From an uncultured Campylobacter sp. (GTDB taxonomy: Bacteria > Campylobacterota > Campylobacteria > Campylobacterales > Campylobacteraceae): DNA of 12,788 nt. This document shows, one piece after another, positions 7,585 through 12,788 of the stretch (within the stretch, counting starts at the first letter, position 1; every line of letters starts with the position of its first letter). The translations under genes and the position numbers were made by a program. The notes under the pieces are model-generated. The model was not told the origin of the DNA. It made no database searches and saw nothing but the letters and a program-made list of their open reading frames with translations. The stretch covers positions 1-12,788 of the forward strand of contig CALEHZ010000097.1 in the NCBI GenBank assembly GCA_937875715.1. Direction: 5' to 3'.

Positions 7585-7631
7585 GGCTAAAAAATTCAAA
7601 AAATTCAAGCTGAATTTTTTAAAAAATTCAG
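7585..7631. repeat. T6A6-type palindrome between convergent panD and iron-sulfur genes
   Basis: Positions 7610-7631 are a perfect 22-bp palindrome with a TTTTTTAAAAAA centre flanked by GAA and TTC. It shares an arm with a second inverted repeat, AAAAAATTCA (7598-7607) and TGAATTTTTT (7611-7620). Three mutually complementary arms allow two alternative hairpins. It lies directly after the iron-sulfur gene stop codon (7633-7635), with a T-tract following on the minus strand, so it may end that transcript. The rest of the gap (7520-7584) shows nothing recognisable. Confidence 0.7.
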
Positions 7632-7632
7632 G

Positions 7633-8910
7633 CTACAAAGCTGCCGCAATTAGCTCAATTGGATTTTTACAGCGAAGACTAGCATTTATTAGATTTAGCG
7701 AGTTATTTAGCTGCATTTTACACGCTGAGCACTCAGCACCTAAAAGCTTGGCACCAGCACTATTTAGCGTATTTGCACGAGCTATCCCAGCCTTTTTGGC
7801 TAAATGATAATGCTCACTTTGCATCGTAACACCACCAAAGCCACAGCAGCTAGTTTCATCGCCAGAATTTTTTAAATCAAAAATCTTGCTTAAAAGCTGC
7901 CTTGGTTCACGCCACACGCCTTGCATTTTTCTAGCGTGGCAAGGGTCGTGATAGACAAGAGTTTGTTTTATTTTTTTGCTCATTTTGCTCTCTAAAATTT
8001 GTTCTAAATTTGTAAATTTCGCAAAATATTCAGTGGCTAAAAATAATTTGCTCATCACTATTTTAGCACGATCTGCCCACGCTTTCTCGCCTCTATCACG
8101 CAAAAACTTTTCATAATCAATTTTTAGCATAGCAGAACAAGTGCCCTCAGCGCAAATTATCGCCTCGCAAGTTTTTAAAATCTCTTCAAAATATGCAATA
8201 TTCCTTTTTGCGCTCCACATAGTAGTGGCAAAATCTCCGGTAAAATAAGCAGGCGCAGCACAACAGGCTTGATTTTTCATCAAATGTGCGTTGATTTTTA
8301 GCTCTTTTAAAATTTTTAGCAAACCCTCGCCAATGTCGGTATAAGCGTAATTTGCCATGCAGCCAATGAAAATACCAAGTGTGAGAGTGCCGCCATTATC
8401 AATAAATTCAGCATGCGAGCTTAAAAAGCTTGATTTTGCCGCACTTGGCAAAAGACGTTCTTTTTTTACCATCGGCAAGCTAAAACGTGGCTTCATATTA
8501 GCATTTTCGCCCTCGTTTTTTTCAAGCTTAAAAGCACAGCTTTGAAAAACATAGCCCATTTTTGCGCTAAAATCCATAATTTTTCTGTGCCTTAAAAGCC
8601 AAAAAAATACTCTTTTATACCACGCAATGCCGAATTTTTTGGCTATTTCGTAGCGGACATTTTCTATCATTTCATCAGTGGCGATGCTAGTTGGGCACAT
8701 ATCCACGCAGTTTGTGCACAAAAAACAGCTCTCAAAGGTCTTTTTAGCACTTTTATCAAGCTCTAATTCGCCTCTGCTGTAAGCGCCAATAAGTTCTAAA
8801 AATCCACGCGGACTTCGCACCTCATCGCCACTAATTTTGAAAATCGTACAATTTGGCCTACACTTGCCACATTTGACACAAGCATCGCTAAGATCAGTGA
8901 ATTTAAACAT
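7633..8910 (-). CDS. Iron-sulfur oxidoreductase subunit, GlcF/GlpC-like (two 4Fe-4S motifs, two CCG domains)
   Basis: The 425-residue cytoplasmic protein has two ferredoxin-type 4Fe-4S motifs, CVKCGKCRPNC (C11, C14, C17, C21) and CFLCTNCVDMC (C62, C65, C68, C72). Two cysteine-rich CCG (DUF224) domains follow: the first has C184 and CC at 216-217, the second HDPCH at 321-325 and CC at 355-356, plus C394 and C397. This is the layout of glycolate oxidase subunit GlcF and of GlpC, which pass electrons from a flavoprotein dehydrogenase to quinone. No flavoprotein gene is adjacent, so the substrate (glycolate, lactate or another hydroxy acid) cannot be told. Start is ATG at 8910; the ribosome site is weak (GAAAG). 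A weak -10-like TAAAAT lies at 8956-8961 on the minus strand. Confidence 0.88.
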   Translation of the reverse strand: MFKFTDLSDACVKCGKCRPNCTIFKISGDEVRSPRGFLELIGAYSRGELELDKSAKKTFESCFLCTNCVDMCPTSIATDEMIENVRYEIAKKFGIAWYKRVFFWLLRHRKIMDFSAKMGYVFQSCAFKLEKNEGENANMKPRFSLPMVKKERLLPSAAKSSFLSSHAEFIDNGGTLTLGIFIGCMANYAYTDIGEGLLKILKELKINAHLMKNQACCAAPAYFTGDFATTMWSAKRNIAYFEEILKTCEAIICAEGTCSAMLKIDYEKFLRDRGEKAWADRAKIVMSKLFLATEYFAKFTNLEQILESKMSKKIKQTLVYHDPCHARKMQGVWREPRQLLSKIFDLKNSGDETSCCGFGGVTMQSEHYHLAKKAGIARANTLNSAGAKLLGAECSACKMQLNNSLNLINASLRCKNPIELIAAAL

Positions 8911-8997
8911 TTTTTACTTTCGTCATTTGCTAAAAAATTTTTGAATTCTACTTAAATTTTAGAAAATTCAAATTAAATTTTTTGACTTAGCAAGGGC

Positions 8998-9040
8998 TTT
9001 GAATTTTATAAAACAAGTTTGAATTTTATAAAATTCAAAC
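8998..9040. repeat. Tandem pair of AT-rich palindromic repeats
   Basis: TTTGAATTTTATAAAA occurs twice, at 8998-9013 and 9018-9033, 20 bp apart. The second copy completes a perfect 24-bp palindrome (9017-9040) with the exact core at 9021-9036; the first is a half-degraded copy (9001-9014). The pair lies between the porin-like ORF and the iron-sulfur gene. The rest of 8911-9047 is AT-rich with no gene. Confidence 0.85.
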
Positions 9041-9047
9041 ATAAAAT

Positions 9048-9233
9048 TTATTTTAAAGGCTGCGTTTTAGGGCTGTTAAATGGAATTTTTGTTTGTTTTC
9101 TTTGCTCTTTTTTACTGCTGCTATACTCAAAGCGATATCTTGCCTCGCCGCTTACTTCGATGTCTTTTACAACCTCGCTAAGAGGCGCACCAAGGCCCAA
9201 AACTACTACAAAAAATATTAAAAAAATTCGCAT
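9048..9233 (-). CDS. Small secreted protein resembling the N-terminus of Campylobacter MOMP porin; possible porin remnant
   Basis: The 61-residue product has a signal peptide (MRIFLIFFVVVLGLG, cleavage near residue 15), then APLSEVVKDIEVSGEARYRFEY (16-37). This closely resembles the mature start of the Campylobacter major outer membrane protein (TPLEEAIKDVDVSG..RYRY). After that the sequence turns basic and polar (SSSKKEQRKQTKI) and ends, where a porin would continue for about 380 residues. No further porin-like sequence is seen downstream, only palindromic repeats. TAAAGGA overlaps the pgpA stop codon and lies 5 bp from the ATG, so translation is plausible and coupled to pgpA. It could be a truncated porin gene that kept its start, or a genuine small periplasmic protein. 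Confidence 0.6.
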   Translation of the reverse strand: MRIFLIFFVVVLGLGAPLSEVVKDIEVSGEARYRFEYSSSKKEQRKQTKIPFNSPKTQPLK

Positions 9234-9238
9234 AATTT

Positions 9239-9245
9239 TCCTTTA
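9239..9245 (-). promoter_or_regulatory. Ribosome binding site of the porin-like small ORF
   Basis: The minus strand reads TAAAGGA: the pgpA stop codon TAA is built into the Shine-Dalgarno sequence, 5 bases before the ATG at 9233. This good site is the main reason to treat the 61-codon ORF as translated. Confidence 0.6.
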
Positions 9246-9707
9246 AAAACTAAAACCAAAATGCGCTAAAAGGACGCTAAATGCGCCACCACAAAGCCCA
9301 GCGATGAGGCCAGCTAGCATGTCATCGCCCATCACGCCAAGCCCGCCTTTTACATTTTTGTCAATTTTGCCGATTAAACTAGGCTTTGTGATATCAAATA
9401 GCCTAAAAAACGCTAAGCCCAAAATCGCACCCAAAATGCCGCCACCACAAAGGCTAATAGCAAGCCAAACGCCAGCTACCTCGTCAATTACAATGTGGCT
9501 TGCATCGTGGACTTGCGTTTTGGCTTCGTAGCTATCTATGATTTTAATACTTACTAAAAATAGCAAAATGCTAGCTAAAAACAGCGTCTCACGGCTTAAA
9601 TACTCATAAATAAAATACGCAGGTATTGCCCCAGCTACGCTGCCCCAAGTGCCTGGTGCTGGTTTTAAAAGTCCAACATAGAAAAAAGTTACAAATAATT
9701 TATCCAT
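9243..9707 (-). CDS. pgpA: Phosphatidylglycerophosphatase A
   Basis: PgpA removes the phosphate from phosphatidylglycerophosphate to give phosphatidylglycerol at the inner membrane. The 154-residue protein has the family motifs KPAPGTWGS (15-23), HIVIDEVAGVW (71-81) and FRLFDITKPSLIGKID...GLGVMGDDMLAG (101-133), with hydrophobic segments at about 24-58, 80-103 and 130-150. I chose ATG at 9707. The frame stays open to a TTG at 9746, which would add 13 residues, but that TTG and its first codons lie inside an AT-rich palindrome and the extra residues do not resemble PgpA. Ribosome site is weak. The porin-like ORF follows after 9 bp. Confidence 0.93.
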   Translation of the reverse strand: MDKLFVTFFYVGLLKPAPGTWGSVAGAIPAYFIYEYLSRETLFLASILLFLVSIKIIDSYEAKTQVHDASHIVIDEVAGVWLAISLCGGGILGAILGLAFFRLFDITKPSLIGKIDKNVKGGLGVMGDDMLAGLIAGLCGGAFSVLLAHFGFSF

Positions 9708-9724
9708 ATTTTTACCATAAAAAC

Positions 9725-9746
9725 TTGAATTTTTTAAAAAATTCAA
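9725..9746. repeat. T6A6-type palindrome upstream of pgpA
   Basis: Perfect 22-bp palindrome with the same GAA-T6A6-TTC core as at 7612-7629. It lies 18 bp upstream of the chosen pgpA ATG. The minus strand through it happens to be open and starts with TTG, which makes a false N-terminal extension of pgpA. Confidence 0.8.
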
Positions 9747-9790
9747 AAGTTTAAAAAGCTGAGCAAGTTTTTGCTTACGCTGCGAGATGT

Positions 9791-9841
9791 GAATTTTATA
9801 AAATTCAGTGCCTATAAAAACGGCTGAATTTTATAAAATTC
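9791..9841. repeat. Pair of exact palindromes downstream of the cmeC-like gene
   Basis: GAATTTTATAAAATTC occurs exactly at 9791-9806 and 9826-9841, centres 35 bp apart. The second ends 8 bp from the cmeC-like stop codon (9850-9852). Together with the T6A6 palindrome at 9725-9746 they fill most of the gap between cmeC and pgpA. No clear -10 box for pgpA is visible, so pgpA may be read from the efflux operon or from a promoter I cannot recognise. Confidence 0.85.
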
Positions 9842-9849
9842 AAGTAAAA

Positions 9850-11262
9850 CTATTTATCCAAATCGTCTTTTAAAGGCGTTGCCTTAAATCCGCCACCCAA
9901 AGCTTTATAAACTTCTACGACTGAATTAGCGACCTGAGCTTTGATTTTTGCTAGTTCAAGCTGTGCGCTAAGCAGCATGCGCTGGGCATCCAAAAACTCC
10001 AAATGTGAGCTATATCCATTATCGTAGCGAAGTTTGCTAAGATCAAAAACCCGCTCGTTTGAAGCCACTAAATTTTGTGCACTTTGTAGTTTTATAGTAG
10101 CATTTTGGCGAAGGTCTAGTGCATCTTTTACCTCACCAAGCGCTGTTTTAAGCGTTTTATCATAAACTAGCATGCTAGCATTTTGATCAAGCCAAGCAAG
10201 TTTTTCATTATTTGCTGTTCTGCCAAAGTCTAGCAAAGGCATCACAAGCGAGCCACCCACTTGCCAAGTGTGTGCGTTTGTATTTATTAAATTGCTTAAA
10301 TCTGTGCTTGTAAAGCCTAAAAGCCCTGTTAAATCAAGGCGTGGAAAATAATTTGCTCTTGCTACGCCGATGGCTGCGTTTGCTGCTTTAAAACGTTTCA
10401 AAGCAGCTGCTATGTCAGCTCTACGCTCCAAAATATCAGCAGAAATCGCACTTGGCACTTCTGGGATTTTAAAATTAGGATTTGTGATTTTCATTTCGCC
10501 TTGTGCGATAAATTCAGCATTTTTGCCTGTTAATATAGCCAAAGCCGTGCGTGTGCTAATCAAACTATCATTAAGCACGGCAAGCTGCGTTTTTGCGCTA
10601 TCTACGCTAGATTGTGCTTGATAATAAACAACCTCTGTTATATAGCCACTCTCTAGCTCAGCTTTACGGATTTCTAGCGTGTCTTCGTAGCTTTTTAAAC
10701 TTTTTCTTAAAACATCTTGTTGATCATAAAGCGAAAGCAGTGTAAAGTATGTATTTGCCACGCTTGCAGCTATACTAAGTCTTGCGTTTGCCAAATCATA
10801 TTCGCTAGCTTCAAAGCTAGCTTGCGCCGCTCTTAGCGAGTTTCTAATTCGCCCCCATAAATCAATCTCCCAGCTAGCAGCCAATGCCGCACTTGCTAGA
10901 TTATATTTCATGCTTGGGGCTTCGTTTTGAAGCTCTGAGCTGGTTTTTGTTCTTGTTAAATCGCCTTGTAAGCCAATATTTGGCGTAAAATCAATTTTAG
11001 CTAGATTTAGCTGCACTCTTGCTTGTTCTAAGCTATTATAAGCTAGCAAGAGATCACTATTATTTTTAAGAGCACTATCAATTAGTCCGTTTAGTTCGCT
11101 ATTATCAAACTCTTGCCACCACGCATCTTTAATATCATAATCTGCTAGTGTGCTATTTATCTCCACGCTTGTAGTAATTTCTGGCATTTTTGGACGAAAA
11201 TTACAGCCGTTAAAAGCCAAAATCAAACTTAATAAAAAAGTGAATTTTATAAAATTAAGCAT
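9850..11262 (-). CDS. cmeC: Outer-membrane efflux channel lipoprotein, CmeC/OprM-like
   Basis: This is the TolC-family exit duct of a tripartite RND pump, trimeric in the outer membrane. The 470-residue protein has a lipoprotein signal peptide with the acylated cysteine at C20 (LAFNGC). The family motifs [18 protein letters not shown] (48-65) and [20 protein letters not shown] (131-150) and two OEP repeats (about 50-240 and 260-455) are evident; GGGF closes the second repeat. The start is ATG at 11262, 6 bases after AGGA, and overlaps the pump gene by 8 bp. The pump-then-channel order matches cmeABC rather than cmeDEF. Codons 3-7 (NFIKF) are encoded by an AT-rich palindrome of the repeat family. 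RND and channel assignment is sure; orthology to cmeC is likely. Confidence 0.9.
   Translation of the reverse strand: MLNFIKFTFLLSLILAFNGCNFRPKMPEITTSVEINSTLADYDIKDAWWQEFDNSELNGLIDSALKNNSDLLLAYNSLEQARVQLNLAKIDFTPNIGLQGDLTRTKTSSELQNEAPSMKYNLASAALAASWEIDLWGRIRNSLRAAQASFEASEYDLANARLSIAASVANTYFTLLSLYDQQDVLRKSLKSYEDTLEIRKAELESGYITEVVYYQAQSSVDSAKTQLAVLNDSLISTRTALAILTGKNAEFIAQGEMKITNPNFKIPEVPSAISADILERRADIAAALKRFKAANAAIGVARANYFPRLDLTGLLGFTSTDLSNLINTNAHTWQVGGSLVMPLLDFGRTANNEKLAWLDQNASMLVYDKTLKTALGEVKDALDLRQNATIKLQSAQNLVASNERVFDLSKLRYDNGYSSHLEFLDAQRMLLSAQLELAKIKAQVANSVVEVYKALGGGFKATPLKDDLDK
11242..11257. repeat. Near-copy of the palindrome inside the cmeB/cmeC overlap
   Basis: GAATTTTATAAAATTA matches the 16-bp repeat except for the last base; AATTTTATAAAATT (11243-11256) is a perfect palindrome. 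It covers codons 3-7 of cmeC and two bases of the cmeB stop codon (11255-11257), a rare coding location for this family. Confidence 0.65.
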
Positions 11263-12788
11263 TTTCTATCCTTTTTGCTTTTCTAGCAGCCCTTTTTTCA
11301 TTCCAAGTCTCTAATAAATAGAAGAAAAGTGGCACAAAGAAAATAGAAATCGTGGTCGCAAATATCATACCGCCGATTACACCAGTGCCTATGCTATGGC
11401 GTGATGCAGCGCCTGCTCCTGTTGCAAGAGCAAGTGGTAAAACGCCAAGCGTGAATGCTAATGAGGTCATGCAAATCGGTCTAAAACGCATTCTAGCACC
11501 ATTTATCGCTGCTTGTGCTATGCTTACGCCTTTATTTAAATGTTCTTGCATAGCAAATTCTACGATTAAAATTGCATTTTTAGCAGCAAGCCCTATTAGC
11601 AAAATAAGTCCTATTTGAAAATAAATATCGTTGCTTAAACCTCTTGCCCATGTAAACAATAATGCTCCAAGCACAGAAAAAGGCACAGCTGTAATAACAG
11701 CTAGGGGCATTAGCCATCTTTCATACTGCGCTGCTAAAATCAAAAATACAAAAATTAGACCTAAAGTAAAGGCTTTTGCGCCCGTGCCGCTAGCATTTAC
11801 TTCTTGATATGCTGAACCTGCCCAGCCGATACTGTATCCGGTAGGCAACTCTTCATTTATTACTTGCTGAATTGCTTCTATAGCTTGACCTGAGCTATAT
11901 CCTGGCTTTGGTTGACCCATTACCTTTGCTGATGGGAAACCATTAAATCTATCCACGCTATCAGCACCCACGCCTCTTGTAAGCGTGACAATAGAATCAA
12001 GTGGAACTAAATCTCCCTTAGCTGAGCGCACATGTATTCTTGAGATATCATCGGCTGAATTTCTAGTGGCTGGATCTGCTCTTAGCTGCACTCTATATGT
12101 TTTTCCATATAGATTAAAGTCATTTACATAATACTGACCTATTGTAGAATTTAGTGTAAAGAAAATATCATTAATATTTATACCAAGCATTTTTACTTTT
12201 TCTCTATCTATGCTAAGATTATAGATAGGGAAGTTTGTATCTAAAGTAGTGCGAACTTGTGCTAAAACAGGATGAGCATTTGCCTTAGCTGCTACACGCT
12301 GCATATCAGCTTCTATTTCATTATAGCTTTTACCTTCTGTATTTTGTGCATATAGCTCAAAACCACCTGTTATAGAAAGACCATTTATAGCCGGTGGAAC
12401 AACCACAAAAGATAATGAATCTCTATCCATCATATAGAATTTTTTGCTTAAATCAGCCGCTAACGCTGCGTTTGAATTTTCTGCACCTGGTCTTTGATCC
12501 CAGTGTTTTAAACGCCCAAAAGAAGCACCTGAATTTTCTCTAAGTCCGCCACCAAGCAAATCATAGCCAGCAATTTCTGAAAAATGCTCTAGTCTTGGAT
12601 CTGCCATGGCTATACTTCTTAATTTATTGAAACTTTCCATTGTTCTAGTTAAAGATGAGGCTGGCGGCAAAGTAACAACTGTAAGAACAGAGCCTTTATC
12701 CTCATCTGGTACAAGTCCACCTGGAGTAATTCTAAATAAAAATACCATTGCGCCTATTAAAACAGCTACTATAAAAAGACTTCGCACA
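11255..12788 (-). CDS. cmeB: RND multidrug efflux pump, CmeB/AcrB-like, C-terminal half (5' end beyond window)
   Basis: This is the inner-membrane proton-driven pump subunit. About 510 of some 1040 residues are present; the reading frame is open to the right edge, and the N-terminal half lies outside. The fragment begins in TM7, followed by the second periplasmic loop (about 20-325) with [22 protein letters not shown] and [14 protein letters not shown], then TM8-TM12. [10 protein letters not shown] (321-330), [13 protein letters not shown] and [14 protein letters not shown] (399-412), with the lysine that corresponds to AcrB K940, are HAE1-family hallmarks. [17 protein letters not shown] and the C-terminal region strongly resemble Campylobacter CmeB. 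The TAA stop overlaps the cmeC start region, so the two are co-translated. A GTG at 12787 is internal, not the real start. Confidence 0.93.
   Translation of the reverse strand, partial: VRSLFIVAVLIGAMVFLFRITPGGLVPDEDKGSVLTVVTLPPASSLTRTMESFNKLRSIAMADPRLEHFSEIAGYDLLGGGLRENSGASFGRLKHWDQRPGAENSNAALAADLSKKFYMMDRDSLSFVVVPPAINGLSITGGFELYAQNTEGKSYNEIEADMQRVAAKANAHPVLAQVRTTLDTNFPIYNLSIDREKVKMLGININDIFFTLNSTIGQYYVNDFNLYGKTYRVQLRADPATRNSADDISRIHVRSAKGDLVPLDSIVTLTRGVGADSVDRFNGFPSAKVMGQPKPGYSSGQAIEAIQQVINEELPTGYSIGWAGSAYQEVNASGTGAKAFTLGLIFVFLILAAQYERWLMPLAVITAVPFSVLGALLFTWARGLSNDIYFQIGLILLIGLAAKNAILIVEFAMQEHLNKGVSIAQAAINGARMRFRPICMTSLAFTLGVLPLALATGAGAASRHSIGTGVIGGMIFATTISIFFVPLFFYLLETWNEKRAARKAKRIENA

Noticed and set aside
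9705..9746. N-terminal extension of pgpA from TTG at 9746
   Set aside because: The extension is encoded by the T6A6 palindrome and does not look like PgpA; ATG at 9707 gives the family's normal start.
9760..9777. Hairpin TGAGCAA-GTTT-TTGCTTA upstream of pgpA
   Set aside because: It is a short stem with one G-T pair and no T-run after it; not enough for a terminator or regulatory RNA call.
12785..12787. GTG as the start codon of the RND pump gene
   Set aside because: The protein from here begins in mid-pump (TM7) and lacks the N-terminal half every RND pump needs; the gene clearly continues past the right edge.

Overview
The window looks like chromosome of an epsilonproteobacterium close to Campylobacter. 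The gene order M23 peptidase - lpxC - short tsaB-like gene - thrB - ylxR/rnpM - infB matches the order I recall for C. jejuni (Cj0131 to Cj0136). The promoters have the Campylobacter form (a T-rich stretch plus an extended TATAAT box, with no clear -35). The efflux genes at the right end resemble CmeB and CmeC, and a short secreted ORF resembles the N-terminus of the Campylobacter major outer membrane porin. The DNA is AT-rich, especially between genes. I do not name a species.

Layout, left to right. Positions 1-152 lie downstream of infB and hold no convincing gene. Positions 153-3105 (minus strand) carry rnpM and infB, overlapping by 8 bp, behind their own promoter. Positions 3263-5483 (minus) carry an operon lpxC - tsaB-like - thrB, with an 8 bp overlap and then a 9 bp gap. 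Positions 5567-6943 (minus) carry a membrane-anchored M23/LytM peptidoglycan peptidase. Positions 7161-7514 carry panD, the only plus-strand gene. It is divergent from the peptidase gene and convergent with the next gene, an iron-sulfur oxidoreductase subunit of the GlcF type (7633-8910, minus). Positions 9048-9707 (minus) carry pgpA followed by a 61-residue porin-like secreted ORF. From 9850 to the right edge (minus) is an RND efflux locus: the C-terminal half of a CmeB-like pump and a complete CmeC-like outer-membrane channel lipoprotein. The adaptor gene (cmeA) would lie beyond the right edge.

Most genes are housekeeping: translation initiation, lipid A synthesis, threonine synthesis, coenzyme A precursor synthesis, phosphatidylglycerol synthesis, cell-wall remodelling and multidrug efflux. 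No phage, insertion sequence, CRISPR array or defence system is visible.

The unusual part is the intergenic DNA. A 16-bp perfect palindrome, GAATTTTATAAAATTC, occurs seven times exactly, with several near copies and two T6A6 variants. Nearly all copies lie between genes or across the extreme ends of genes. Two clusters share a 38-bp identical stretch in opposite orientation, and two promoters share a 15-bp box next to a palindrome at the same distance. This repeat family is the best candidate in the window for something undescribed. Its function cannot be settled from this sequence alone.
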